From Ampullaceana balthica (taxonomy: Eukaryota; Mollusca; Gastropoda; Lymnaeidae): a DNA stretch of 64,000 nucleotides. Positions 45,097 through 56,355 of this stretch are shown here, in pieces. The notes under the pieces are model-generated. The model was not told the origin of the DNA. It worked only from the letters and a program-made list of their open reading frames with translations, and did no database searches. The translations under genes were made by a program, and so were the position numbers. Every line of letters begins with the position of its first letter. Within the stretch, counting starts at the first letter, position 1. The stretch lies in the NCBI GenBank assembly GCA_944989445.1, contig CALYLW010000011.1, positions 2,695,501-2,759,500 on the forward strand, given 5' to 3'.

Positions 45097-47375
45097 GAGA
45101 AGGCCTGTCCTCGGTTTCTTATGTTGGCTTAATGATTCCCTGCCCTTGGTTTCTTTAGTTGGCTTAATGATTCCCTGCCCTTGGTTTCTTATGTTGGCTC
45201 AATGATTCCCTGCCCTTGGTTTCTTACGTTGGCTTAATGATTCCCTGCCCTTGGTTTCTTTAGTTGGCTTAATGATTCCCTGCCCTTGGTTTCTTACGTC
45301 GGCTTAATGATTCCCTGCCCTTGATTTCTTATGTTGGCTCAATGATTCCCTGCCCTTGATTTCTTATGTTGGCTTAATGATTCCCGGCCCTTGGTTTCTT
45401 TAGTTGGCTTACTGATTCCCTGCCCTTGGTTTCTTATGTTGGCTCAATGCTTCCCTGCCCTTGGTTTCTTTAGTTGGCTTAATGATTCCCTGCCCTTGGT
45501 TTCTTACGTTGGCTTAATGATTCCCTGCCCTTGGTTTCTTATGTTGGCTCAATGATTCCCTGCCCTTGGTTTCTTACGTTGGCTTAATGATTCCCTGCCC
45601 TTGGTTTCTTTAGTTGGCTTAATGATTCCCTGCCCTTGGTTTCTTACGTCGGCTTAATGATTCCCTGCCCTTGATTTCTTATGTTGGCTCAATGATTCCC
45701 TGCCCTTGATTTCTTATGTTGGCTTAATGATTCCCGGCCCTTGGTTTCTTTAGTTGGCTTACTGATTCCCTGCCCTTGGTTTCTTATGTTGGCTCAATGC
45801 TTCCCTGCCCTTGGTTTCTTTAGTTGGCTTAATGATTCCCTGCCCTTGGTTTCTTATGTTGGGTCAATGATTCCCTGCCCTTGGTTTCTTTAGTTGGCTT
45901 AATGATTCCCTGCCCTTGGTTTCTTTAGTTGGCTTAATGATTCCCTGCCCTTGGTTTCTTATGTTGGCTCAATGATTCCCTGCCCTTGGTTTCTTTAGTT
46001 GGCTTAATGATTCCCTGCCCTTGGTTTCTTATGTTGGCTCAATGATTCCCTGCCCTTGGTTTCTTATGTCGGCTTAATGATTCCCTGCCCTTGGTTTCTT
46101 TAGTTGGCTTAATGATTCCATGCCCTTGGTTTCTTATGTTGGCTAAATGATTCCCTGCCCTTGGTTTCTTATGTTGGCTCAAAGATTCCCTGCCCTTGGT
46201 TTCTTATGTCGGCTTAATGATTCCCTGCCCTTGGTTTCTTATGTTGGCTCAATGCTTCCCTGCCCTTGGTTTCTTATGTCGGCTTAATGATTCCCTGCCC
46301 TTGGTTTCTTACGTTGGCTTAATGATTCCCTGCCCTTGGTTTCTTATGTTGGCTTAATGATTCCCTGCCCTTGGTTTCTTATGTTGGCTCAATGCTTCCC
46401 TGCCCTTGGTTTCTTTAGTTGGCTTAATGATTCCCTGCCCTTGGTTTCTTATGTTGGCTCAATGATTCCCTGCCCTTGTTTTCTTTAGTTGGCTTAATGA
46501 TTCCCTGCCCTTGGTTTCTTTAGTTGGCTTAATGATTCCCTGCCCTTGGTTTCTTATGTTGGCTCAATGATTTCCTGCCCTTGGTTTCTTTAGTTGGCTT
46601 AATGATTCCCTGCCCTTGGTTTCTTATGTTGGCTCAATGCTTCCCTGCCCTTGGTTTCTTATGTCGGCTTAATGATTCCCTGCCCTTGGTTTCTTACGTT
46701 GGCTTAATGATTCCCTGCCCTTGGTTTCTTATGTTGGCTTAATGATTCCCTGCCCTTGGTTTCTTATGTTGGCTCAATACTTCCCTGCCCTTGGTTTCTT
46801 TAGTTGGCTTAATGATTCCCTGCCCTTGGTTTCTTATGTTGGCTCAATGATTCCCTGCCCTTGGTTTCTTTAGTTGGCTTAATGATTCCCTGCCCTTGGT
46901 TTCTTTAGTTGGCTTAATGATTCCCTGCCCTTGGTTTCTTATGTTGGCTCAATGATTCCCTGCCCTTGGTTTCTTTAGTTGGCTTAATGATTCCCTGCCC
47001 TTGGTTTCTTATGTTGGCTCAATGATTCCCTGCCCTTGGTTTCTTATGTCGGCTTAATGATTCCCTGCCCTTGGTTTCTTTAGTTGGCTTAATGATTCCA
47101 TGCCCTTGGTTTCTTATGTTGGCTCTATGATTCCCTGCCCTTGGTTTCTTATGTTGGGTCAAAGATTCCCTGCCCTTGGTTTCTTATGTCGGCTTAATGA
47201 TTCCCTGCCCTTGGTTTCTTATGTTGGCTCAATGCTTCCCTGCCCTTGGTTTCTTATGTCGGCTTAATGATTCCCACCCTTGGATTTCTTACTTTGGCTT
47301 AATGATTCCCTGCCCTTGGTTTCTTATGTTGGCTCAATGATTCCCTGCCCTTGGTTTCTTATGTCGGCTTAATGA
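45097..47375. repeat. 35-bp minisatellite, about 65 copies
   Basis: Unit TTGGTTTCTTATGTTGGCTC plus AATGATTCCCTGCCC, with a main two-state variant TATGTTGGCTC or TTAGTTGGCTT and a third ACGT/ATGTC form. A marked block (CCCGGCCC then ACTGATTCCC then ATGCTTCCC) recurs exactly 350 bp apart (45411 and 45761), ten units. Another marker (ATTCCATGCCC) recurs 980 bp apart (46111 and 47091), 28 units. Confidence 0.98.
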
Positions 47376-47376
47376 T

Positions 47377-47493
47377 TCATGGACTTTTTTGCCCGTTACC
47401 CCAGAATAGACAAGTTTATGTGTGCGTTACCCCCCCCCCAACCCCCAGACTCTAGGTTCTGCTCACATGACTCGGGGATTTGGGGTAGCATCG
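47377..47493. repeat. Dispersed 117-bp segment, copy 1
   Basis: Starts TCATGGACTTTTTTGCCCG and ends GGGGTAGCATCGT. Nearly identical to 53525-53643 in the same orientation, differing in C-run and G-run lengths. Confidence 0.92.
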
Positions 47494-47496
47494 TTC

Positions 47497-47703
47497 TCAA
47501 GGTAACATGAATATTCTCTGCCCTTGGCCTCCCATGATGACTTGATCACGTCTACCCTTGGCTTCTAGTTTCATTTCTTGTATTGGTCCCAATGATGTTT
47601 TGACTGAGTTTATTTGATTAGTCTGTTCTTGAGCAATCTGATGTTTGAGCCTAGAGTCCACAACGTACATTAAGTAGCACATCACATTGTCAGCCTCATC
47701 CAT
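47497..47703 (-). CDS. Hypothetical 68-codon open frame with strong Kozak start
   Basis: Starts MDEADNVMCYLMYVVDSRL from ATG in the context CACCATGG, then QEQTNQINSVKTSLGPIQEM and a basic-rich end. It could be a first exon or a whole small protein. No family recognised; the 3' end abuts a dispersed repeat. Confidence 0.2.
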   Translation of the reverse strand: MDEADNVMCYLMYVVDSRLKHQIAQEQTNQINSVKTSLGPIQEMKLEAKGRRDQVIMGGQGQRIFMLP

Positions 47704-47974
47704 GGTGAATGTATCAAATACACAATGTCGCTGAATATAATGACAGCCAAGATTCCCTCAGTTAGTCTTCATAAAAGTAGTCATAGTTCTCATTTGTTCT
47801 TTACAACTATTTTGCATTTAATCATTGTCTCAAAGAACTACATTAGTGATGTACATTTAAGTATATATATATATATATTTACGCGTTATAAAAATATAAT
47901 TTTTCGAAATTAATCGATTAATCCAGTAAATATTTTCTCTATTGTTCGAACACATTTTTTTAATCAGTACTAAG

Positions 47975-47981
47975 CCATACA

Positions 47982-48060
<79 letters not shown>
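47975..48060. repeat. (CA)n(TA)n compound microsatellite
   Basis: CA run passing into a TA run of about 25 repeats. Confidence 0.97.
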
Positions 48061-48061
<1 letters not shown>

Positions 48062-48922
48062 GTATATATATCGGTGTATATATATAAATTAAGACTTTTA
48101 CTTTTATGTCTCTAACCACATATTTATGTATACGAGCGTCAGCCGTATGAAATTAATGTGAAGTGCTGTGATGGGTAAATTATACCCAAAATATAACTGA
48201 CTCATTTCACAACAAACTAAAATATTACGGGGGAAAATCCTGTTTATAGACATTTATCACTAAATTTTTTATTGAACCAAGTAAATTTTAAATCCAATGT
48301 TCTTCTAAAAGTCGGCTTGTCGTCCAGCTGGAAGCTGTGAATATCAGTTTATCGGTCTAACCAAGTTTCGATGCCCTGATTCATCATCTCTTGCACTTTG
48401 ACAATATCTCTCGACTTATCTTTAAACCCGTTTCCAACAAAACCCATCCCCATTATTTGGTACGACTGCCAGAATCTCCAGCTTTTAGGTCATGTTGTGA
48501 CGTTCTGGTTTCAGTGCTTATCTTTCTTGGCAGTTGACCTGTCATGACCTCACGGGTATCTTCTGTGGCATCAAGTACTGTGTATGAGACCAGAAAACTG
48601 ACCCGACCCAACCCTTTCCATATACGAGATTGTTTTGTGTGTGTGTGTATGTGTGGTGTGTGTGTGTGGACTTGGTGAAAAATAACAGTACTAGTTTTTT
48701 TTGGTTTGTTTTAGGCTCGGTGTTAGCGTTAGAGTTTGGGTTAGTGTTCGAATTAGTGACGATTGGGGTTATATTTAGGGTTGAGGTGATGTCAGGGTTA
48801 GTTTTGGGCTGTTATGTTGATAATATTATTGTAAGATTGTAAGTCTGTTCTAGATTCCAGAACTTCCTATTATAGATTGTGAAAATAAGTAGAGAATGGG
48901 AATCTGAAGCCAGGTCTTCTGT
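48061..48922. other. Intergenic; (GT)-rich and degenerate GGGTTA-type stretch
   Basis: GT-rich run at 48635-48670, and irregular GTTAG/GGTTAG units at 48715-48812. No gene recognised. Confidence 0.45.
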
Positions 48923-48938
48923 ATTTTCTTATACTAAA

Positions 48939-50897
48939 CTAAACTAAACACATATTCTGTAGGCCTGAGACTAATCTCTTAAGGCCTTGGCTAGAACCTG
49001 GGCAATCTGCTCCATCTGCTGAGCATTGCCATACAACATTGTCTTTACATGGGACTCGCCCGCCTCCCTCACCCCCCCGGCTATATCGAGCGCCGGGCAA
49101 GACGTCACCAGGTGTTCGACTGTCTCAGGGGCTTGGCTGCAATGACGGCAGTTCGAGTCCCTGTTGTGGTCTAGCCTGTGAAAGTAAGAGTTGGTTGGGC
49201 AATGTTCGGTCCTCATCTGAGTCACCAAGCCCTGGTGTTTGCGACTCAGGTTCCACCACTGGTCTGAACGGCTTGGCCTGGGCATGTTAGCGAATACCCC
49301 TCTGGCTGTTGTGTTGTCAGCCCACTCCTGGTACCACTTATTCCGAAAGTGGTCCTTTAGCCAGTTTTTTGCCCCGAGATAGGTGACTGGGGTCTCTGGT
49401 TGGGGCAGTGCTGCGCCTGCTTTGGCCAGGGAGTCTGCTTTTTCGTTGCCATTAACATTCACGTGGCTCGGGATCCACTGCACTGTTACCTTACCTCCAA
49501 GTCTTTCGAGTCTACCCACGTCTTCCAAGATGACGTCAACCAAGTGGGTACTACGATTCTCACTAGCCAGGACTTCGAGGGCTGATCTCGAGTCACAAAA
49601 CAGTACCGTGTCGAAACCAAATATTTCCGACCCCTGCAGTGTCTGGTGCACACTTTCCAGGGCCCTGTGTATAGCCTCGAGCTCCGCATCGTAGTTCGAT
49701 GCCATAGTCCCACAGGGACCTAGAAGTTCTTCTCTTGGTGGCCCTCCTATTGGGTATAAGATGAGCGCACCGTATCCTGCAATTCCTTCACTCGAACTGG
49801 CAGACCCATCCGTGAACACTTTCACTTGGGTTCCCGCGAACCCTTCTATCGTCTCAAGGGCAGCCGCTTTCTGTACATGTTCAGGGCTGCGTTTCGTCAC
49901 CGCTGTGTCAGTCAGAGACAAACGTATTTCGGGACGTGAGCATTCCGCATAGGGCGGTTTGAGTGGGACACTTATAATTTGTCTTCTATTTTGTGGGGGT
50001 TTGACGTTCCTATCAAGTTCCGTTACTTGATGCATAAATGAGGAACGTTTCAAACACCCACGTCCGCCCCAGTTGTGCTGCATCTGGTAGCAGGGCTCCC
50101 TATAGTCTAACCTGCGATACCTCTCTGCAGTCGTTATGATTGCCTTGTCCCTACGAATATCGAGCGGTTCTACGTTTGCAATGACTTCCACAGCAGCTGT
50201 GGGTGTCGTTCTATATGCGCCACAGATAAATCTTAAGGCCTGGTTCTGGATTCGACCCAGTTTTTCCAATGCCGTTTTGCTGGCAAAGGCTTGGACGGGC
50301 ATGCTGTAATCCATAATCGACCTCACACTACCCAGAAAGAGAGCTCTGAGTGTACTTGCTCCAGCGCCCCAGTTCGTGCATGCAAGCTTTTTCACCAGGT
50401 TGAGCTTGGCGGTAGCCTGGGAGCACAGGTCTTGTACAAAGTTATGCATTTGCACCTTTTGATCCAGTTTGACTCCCAGATATACCGGTTGTTTGTCCCA
50501 TTTGAGCGCCACATCGTTTATTTTGAGCACTATCTCCTCTTTGAGAATGGTTCTGCCGTTAGTGAAAAGGGAATAGACCGTCTTCTCGGTATTGATTTCC
50601 ATCTGCCACCTCTGCATGTACCTACTGATATACGAAAGGTCTCGCTGTAGTAGCTGTTGCAGTCGGTTGGCATCTTTACCGGTGCTCCAGATGACCAAGT
50701 CATCTGCATACATAGCCGCGCTGGATTGCAACATTCCAGGGAGGTCGTTGATGAAAGCCAAGAACAGTGTGCAACTGAGTGCTGACCCTTGGGGCAGCCC
50801 CTGTTGCAGCGTTCTCTTACTGGAGGTTTCACTGCCATAAATTGTTTGGATCGTCCGGTTTGTAAGGAAACCTTGGATCCACCTGTACATGTTGTAC
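48939..50897 (-). mobile_element. 5'-truncated I-type non-LTR retrotransposon with 16-bp target duplication
   Basis: ATTTTCTTATACTAAA is duplicated exactly at 48923-48938 and 50898-50913. On the minus strand the element starts inside the reverse transcriptase and ends in a short (GTTTA)n tail abutting the duplication. An intact frame and perfect duplications point to a recent insertion. The N-terminal part of the RT and the expected upstream endonuclease are absent. Confidence 0.93.
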
Positions 50898-50899
50898 AT
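48971..50899 (-). CDS. Reverse transcriptase-RNase H polyprotein, 5'-truncated (642 codons)
   Basis: Open from 50899 to the stop at 48971. The RT palm is present from LPQGSALSCTLF (35-46) to the catalytic AMYADD (Y64-A-D-D67). A thumb/connection region follows. An RNase H domain has its acidic residues in place: D364 (FTDGSAS), E406 (DAELEAI), D436 (FCDSRSA) and D489 (NEKADSLA, after the IPSHV motif). A Cys/His cluster (C-R-H-C ... H-L ... C near 585-605) closes the protein as in I/Ingi/Nimb-type elements. The ATG at 50899 borrows two bases from the target duplication, so it is not the native start. Endonuclease and RT fingers are lacking, so it cannot move by itself. Confidence 0.92.
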   Translation of the reverse strand: MYNMYRWIQGFLTNRTIQTIYGSETSSKRTLQQGLPQGSALSCTLFLAFINDLPGMLQSSAAMYADDLVIWSTGKDANRLQQLLQRDLSYISRYMQRWQMEINTEKTVYSLFTNGRTILKEEIVLKINDVALKWDKQPVYLGVKLDQKVQMHNFVQDLCSQATAKLNLVKKLACTNWGAGASTLRALFLGSVRSIMDYSMPVQAFASKTALEKLGRIQNQALRFICGAYRTTPTAAVEVIANVEPLDIRRDKAIITTAERYRRLDYREPCYQMQHNWGGRGCLKRSSFMHQVTELDRNVKPPQNRRQIISVPLKPPYAECSRPEIRLSLTDTAVTKRSPEHVQKAAALETIEGFAGTQVKVFTDGSASSSEGIAGYGALILYPIGGPPREELLGPCGTMASNYDAELEAIHRALESVHQTLQGSEIFGFDTVLFCDSRSALEVLASENRSTHLVDVILEDVGRLERLGGKVTVQWIPSHVNVNGNEKADSLAKAGAALPQPETPVTYLGAKNWLKDHFRNKWYQEWADNTTARGVFANMPRPSRSDQWWNLSRKHQGLVTQMRTEHCPTNSYFHRLDHNRDSNCRHCSQAPETVEHLVTSCPALDIAGGVREAGESHVKTMLYGNAQQMEQIAQVLAKALRD

Positions 50900-50913
50900 T
50901 TTCTTATACTAAA

Positions 50914-51554
50914 ATTTACAATTTGGTCAATTTTTTTTTAAAAAAAGTATACTATTTAGTATAACCTATAATTCGAACTTAGGTCAATTTTAAAAAAATC
51001 ACCGTATGACACCTGCAATCCGGAAGGTTTGTATTTTTAGAACTCGTTCTAAGTAATCGAAAAGTCATAGTATCTCTATCATAGTATTCCAAAGTATCAT
51101 AGTATAATGATAAATATTTTGTTATCCCCGAATTGGCACCGGTAAAAACATCTTTAAGTGTTCCTTGAATTCTAAGAAATAGTATGTATTGTTTGTAACC
51201 TCATTTTTCAAAGACATTTTAATATGATAAGGAGAGAAAATGTCGGGATTGGAAAGGTTTTTCGGGTGTGGGAGCTAAGGCAATACAAAAACAACTTTAA
51301 GATTTTTTTGGAATTTCCAGTTCTACGATATACGCTAAAAAAGGTAGACAAAACTTATTATCTCCTTTGGCATTGCATAAAACCGCTTGTAGAAGAGTGC
51401 GTTCCATTTTTAAAAAAGTACATCCTTAAATTAATTCATGGTGTCTGCTTGAGGCCTTGCATGCCGAAAAAATCGTTGGATAGATTTTTAACCCACTTCG
51501 CCCTATGCTGGCGAGCGAAATTTTGCGGGCAGACTCGTGGTGATGATAAAAATG
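50914..51554. other. Intergenic; one plus-strand frame of unclear status
   Basis: A 123-codon plus frame runs 51224-51595 and enters the dispersed repeat below; it reads as repeat-derived or chance. Otherwise nothing recognised. Confidence 0.35.
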
Positions 51555-51887
51555 ATCAATCAAAATTTCAGATCGATCGAATGTACTGTTATTAAATTAA
51601 TGAATTTTTAGATTATCTATATTTATCTCTATGTAGCATGTTAGTTTTTGTGCTAGAGAGTTGTGATGCGTATTATATTGAACAACCTTTCCTTTCGCGC
51701 GGTAAGGTGCGTATTATATTGAACATACTTTAAAAAATATATATTTCCGATCGATGCGCATTGTATTAAACATGTTTTACGAGACATAACTAAAATGTTG
51801 TATTCTTGGATTTTCTTGCGCTGCGTATTATAATGAACGTTCTTTTAGTTATGTCTCTTATATAAACGATTTATAGTCAAAAACTGT
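51555..51887. mobile_element. Diverged copy C of the 23.9-24.9 kb repeat family
   Basis: CAAAATTTCAGATCGATCGA, ATTTTTAGATTATC and the end TTATATAAACGATTTATAGTC-AAAAACTG align in order with copies A and B. The left inverted end and middle are lost or replaced. Confidence 0.65.
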
Positions 51888-52059
51888 TTTTTTAAACGGT
51901 TTTTTAAAATGTCATATTTAATTTTTATGAGAAATATTAATATTAAGACGTAATCTAGGTATCAATTTTGATTATTTTTCCCCTATCATCCCTCCCCCCA
52001 TTTTTTTTCGGGTCATTTCATTTTTCTCTCAGATTCCGCCCCAGGCTTGTTATCTAGAA

Positions 52060-52350
52060 ACAAACTACAACAATGTAGCGATGTCTAGAAGGTGATCCCA
52101 CCGCCAGCCCCAACCACGTGCACACCAACTGACAAATGATGGTGTCCCACAATGCCAAGCGATCGTCGGTGACACCTAAACCCCAAAATCATATCGGCCA
52201 TTGATTACTGTTGTTAGCCGCCATTAGGGGCTTGCGAGAGAGTCGCCCGGTTGGCTAATTTCCTGGTCGCTCCTACTCTCCCATGTCACCGTAATGGCAG
52301 GCTTTTATTGAAAGAAAACAAACCCCCTAGCTGCACACGAGAGGGGTATT
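52060..52350. promoter_or_regulatory. Compositionally distinct island, possible conserved element 3
   Basis: GC-richer, complex sequence with CCATTGATTACTG, TTAGCCGCCATTAG and TTGGCTAATTTCC motifs (homeodomain-type cores). No repeats or open frames. Candidate only. Confidence 0.3.
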
Positions 52351-52875
52351 AGGGACTGCCAGGCCTAGAGATGGTGACTTATCCCAGTCCGATAGCAAAC
52401 GGAGGCTTGATTTCCAGAAGGAAGTGCTTTAAAATTGTCCAAAAGTGATTTCACTGAAGGAAATACCGCAGATTTTAGGACTAGTCTAATTGCCTCCCAT
52501 TTCCATTTGGTTACCCTTAAAAAAAAATGAATAGTAGAACATCGACAGTAGAGGGTTCTCATAAGTACACGTCTTTTTGTCTATAATATGTACCCCAATC
52601 ACTTACGCACCGCCAACTTAAAGGTTTTAATGAGTTCCTGTAAGATTTAAACCAAGAGCAGAAGTTGTTATCGTGGCATAAATTGAAATTGTAACAAGAA
52701 ATAATTAATTGTAGCTAAGATCTTTGAAGCTAGAAATGACTTAAAATGGAGGCATCTAACAGCTCCAGACCCCGAACGATTGGATAGTGTGCCTCGAGCT
52801 CAGTTCTAACATTTTAACAAGAGGCTACAAGATTTTGCGTATTAAAATTGTTTAAAATTATATTAATCTAGCGCG
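52351..52875. other. Intergenic, nothing recognised
   Basis: AT-rich with no supported features. Confidence 0.35.
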
Positions 52876-52986
52876 GTGACAAGACAAAACGACAAATGAC
52901 AAAACGACATGTCACAAAACGGCAAGTGATGAAATAGCAAGATGTCTTTTTGTCACCTTGTCGTTTTGTCACTTATCGTTTTGTCA
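52876..52986. repeat. Inverted repeat built from TGACAAAACGAC units
   Basis: The left half repeats GACAAAACGACAAATGACAA and the right half is its inverted counterpart (TTGTCGTTTTGTCAC). It ends ten bases before the next transposon end. Confidence 0.8.
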
Positions 52987-53524
52987 TGTTATATAACAGG
53001 GGTGGCCAGACCTGTAGTAACTGAGAGCCGTTTTAAAATATTAAAAAAAAATTGTCGAGAGCTGCAAGACCAGAGGGTCATTAAACACGGCTTGGAAATC
53101 TTACAGTTATCCTTGGGGGCCGTCCATAAATGACGTCACGCACCTAAAGGGGGGAGGGGGTCACACTTTTGTGACGTTGCGTGACGAGGGGGAGGGAGGG
53201 GGTTTGAAGAAGTGTGACGTCACATCAAAAGGGTAACTTTAAATAAAACTTCCACTGAAATATTTGGTCCCTTACAATTTATTTAATTCCTTTTTTTTTA
53301 ATTTAAAAAAAATATTTTTTTTTAAAATCAGTGCTTCTCATTGTGCCAGGCGGTAGGCCATCGGACGCTGGTTGGCGTATAATAAGCTATCAAGACACGA
53401 AAATTAAATCTAATTATAATCCTTAAGTTTGAGAATCCACAAGATAACATGAAATTGTTACACTGCGTTGTTTGATGTTGACATCAAAACATTTGTGATG
53501 TAACCGCAGCTCCGTTTGGTTCTC

Positions 53525-53643
53525 TCATGGACTTTTTTGCCCGTTACCCCAGAATAGACAAGTTTATGTGTGCGTTACCCCCCCCCCAACCCCCAGACTC
53601 TAGGTTCTGCTCACATGACTCGGGGATTTGGGGGTAGCATCGT
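53525..53643. repeat. Dispersed 119-bp segment, copy 2
   Basis: Same sequence as 47377-47493 in the same orientation. Followed by a C-run. Confidence 0.92.
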
Positions 53644-53881
53644 AAGCCCCCCCCCCACCCGAAAATGTTACTGGTGAGTTTTACAAGCATGACAAGTGTC
53701 TAAAAATGATCTGAATAGGACTGTGTAGATATTTTAAGTCAAAACGACATGGAATATCCTTTTTCTTTAAAAGGAGAGGGGGGTCTATTTGATAGAATTA
53801 AAAACGTTTTAAGTTTGATATAATTGTTTTTGTTCGATTGGTTTTTGGTCAAACGCCCCTGGACATTCTATTCTTCTAGAT

Positions 53882-54066
53882 CAGTGATTCTCAAAGTGGT
53901 GGTCCGCGGACCGGTGCCGGTCCGTGGGCCATCCGCTGCCAGTCCGCAGATGTTCTAAAAAAAGGACAACAAAAATTGTCAGTGCAGGGAAAATAGTGAC
54001 CGGTCTTTGGTGCAATGGCAAAAATTCCAGCCGGTCCACCATACTAAAAAAAAATGAGAAGCACTG
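53882..54066. mobile_element. hAT MITE (185 bp) with exact 8-bp duplication
   Basis: Ends CAGTGATTCTCA and TGAGAAGCACTG; TTCTAGAT duplicated at 53874-53881 and 54067-54074. The interior has GGTCCGCGGACCGGTGCCGG. Confidence 0.93.
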
Positions 54067-55100
54067 TTCTAGATATAATGGTAAATGAGCCCATTTAAAA
54101 TGAGTCAAGTATTCATTAACTTTATTGAATGCATTAAATTCTTGACATCGAAATTCGAGAGGAGCACAAAACAACTTTTCTTCTTAGCTCAGTTTTTAAG
54201 GCATTCATTTTAAATATCATAGAAAGGATATGTGATACAGACAAGTCATGTGGATTAAGATTATTGACACTCGTGTCAATATAAATGAAAGTAGGGTATA
54301 TTTGGGTGTCTTGGTATAGTACGTAGGTAAGAAATCTACATAGTTGTCAAATTTTTAAAAAAATGCATTTTCTGGAAGGAACCGGTTCAATAATGGGCAC
54401 ATGTTCCAAGCGTACACGTACACATGATGTATTTTAATATATCTAGTGGATTGTAGTGGATGTTATATGTCCCAAATGAGTCTTCATTGCCCCCAATAAT
54501 TCCCTTTTTGACCCCAGATGAGGTTATTTACCTCTGTTCGCCGACCTCTTTCTTACGGGACGCCCTGTCAGTCAATTGAGGGATTTTTTTAACAAATACA
54601 TTTTAAAAATGCTATTTTTAAATATTTTTTTTTCTAAACAAAGACGTTAACTGTGATGATTAATAGTCAATGTTTAATTTGAATGCATTTAAATAAAATA
54701 TAATCTAAGGATGTTAACACAGTTCGTTTTCTGAAGGCCGGTAAAACGTTTTAAAAAAATGCTCCACGCGGGTTACGATATTACAATGTAAATCTTCACT
54801 AAATAAATAATAAATACTTAAATGACAATAAAAGTGATTTGAAACATACTTATTTTCAAATAGAAAATAAAGTTTTATGTTTTTTTAGAGGGGTCAAAGA
54901 TTTGTGACGTATTTTAGAGGGGGGGTCTAAGATTTTGTGACGACGCGTGACGAAGGGGGGGGGGTAAAAAATCGGAAAAAATCGCGTGACGTCATTTATG
55001 GACGGCCCCTTGTAACATATATTTCATAAATTGTGCACTAGCCGCATGTAAACACAGAAGAGTCGCATGCTGCTCGCGAGCCTCGGCTTGGCCACTGTTG

Positions 55101-55540
55101 GTATTTCAGACAAAAAATGACTTAATAGGCCCACCCGATCCGAAACGGTACACTATGTAAATTTAAAAAATTTCAATATTTTATTCTGGATTACAATAGT
55201 TATGTGTGCCAAGTTGGGTCAATATCCATTAATCCATAAGTGGAAAACAAAAACAAAAAATAAATTGTGTAAATTTTTTTTCTTCCAGGCCATTATTTTT
55301 GTCTGTAACATTTTTGCCATTACTTTTTTCCTGATGTTTTCCCTTGACCCCCCCCCCACACACACACACGCTATCAATTACCATGCAGCTAATCACGTAA
55401 ATATGACGACTTCTGATAAGGGTGGTGACGAGATCTTGTGACGCATGACATCACCCTCATATGTCACATCATCACAATGGCAGTGATAATTTGACATTTT
55501 GTGCTTGGTGACGTGACTTTTTATGGCGATGTGAGCTTTG
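55101..55540. other. Intergenic, nothing recognised
   Basis: Short (CA)n run at about 55358-55370. No gene signal. Confidence 0.4.
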
Positions 55541-56355
55541 CTGGTACGTGACATTTTTGGGGGATGAGAACAAACGGTACGTGACATTTTGTGAGGATTT
55601 GAAAACTGGGATTTGACATTTTGTGAGGATTTGAAAACTGGGACGTGACATTTTGTGAGGATGTGAACAGACGGGACGTGACATTTTGTGGGGATGTGAA
55701 CAAACGGGACGTGACATTTTTGGGGGATGTGAACAAACGGGACGGGACATTTTGTGAGGATTTGAAAACTGGGACGTGACATTTTGTGAGGATGTGAACA
55801 GACGGGACGTGACATTTTTTGGGGATGTGAACAAACGGGACGTGACATTTTGTGGGGATGTGAACAAACGGGACGTGACATTTTGTGGGGATGTGAACAA
55901 ACGGGACGTGACATTTTGTGGGGATGTGAACAAACGGGACGTGACATTTTGTGGGGATGTGAACAAACGAGACGTGACATTTTGTGAGGATGTGAACAGA
56001 CGGGACGTGACATTTTGTGGGGATGTGAACAAACGGGACGTGACATTTTTGGGGGATGTGAACAAACGGGACGGGACATTTTGTGAGGATTTGAAAACTG
56101 GGACGTGACATTTTGTGAGGATGTGAACAGACGGGACGTGACATTTTTTGGGGATGTGAACAAACGGGACGTGACATTTTGTGGGGATGTGAACAAACGG
56201 GACGTGACATTTTGTGGGGATGTGAACAAACGGGACGTGACATTTTGTGGGGATGTGAACAAACGGGACGTGACATTTTGTGGGGATGTGAACAAACGGG
56301 ACGTGACATTTTGTGGGGATGTGAACAAACGAGACGTGACATTTTGTGGGGATGT
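55541..56355. repeat. 33-bp minisatellite, about 24 copies
   Basis: Unit GACGTGACATTTTGTGGGGA plus TGTGAACAAACGG; variants GAGGATTTGAAAACTG and TTTTTGGGGGATG. A block with the variants in the same order recurs about 329 bp apart (55712 and 56041), ten units. Since 33 is divisible by three, all frames give 11-residue repeats (DVTFCGDVNKR on plus); I treat these as non-coding. Confidence 0.96.

Larger units (their letters stand above)
53116..55009. mobile_element. GGGGCCGTCCATAAA-family TIR element, copy 3 (1.9 kb)
   Basis: Ends GGGGCCGTCCATAAATGACG and the exact reverse complement, with GTGACG-rich G/C tracts just inside both ends. TTG flanks both sides (3-bp duplication). The larger size is partly due to inserted material: the 119-bp dispersed segment at 53525-53643 and a hAT MITE at 53882-54066. 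No transposase seen. Confidence 0.88.
52997..55097. mobile_element. hAT-type MITE split by a nested transposon
   Basis: Left end CAGGGGTGGCCAGACC with GAGAGCCG inside; right end GCTCGCGAGCC..CTTGGCCACTG. These match each other as inverted ends and resemble the 57.5-kb element's interior. The 8-bp flanks (TTATATAA, TTGGTATT) do not match, so the boundaries are approximate. A GGGGCC-family element occupies 53116-55009. Confidence 0.65.
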
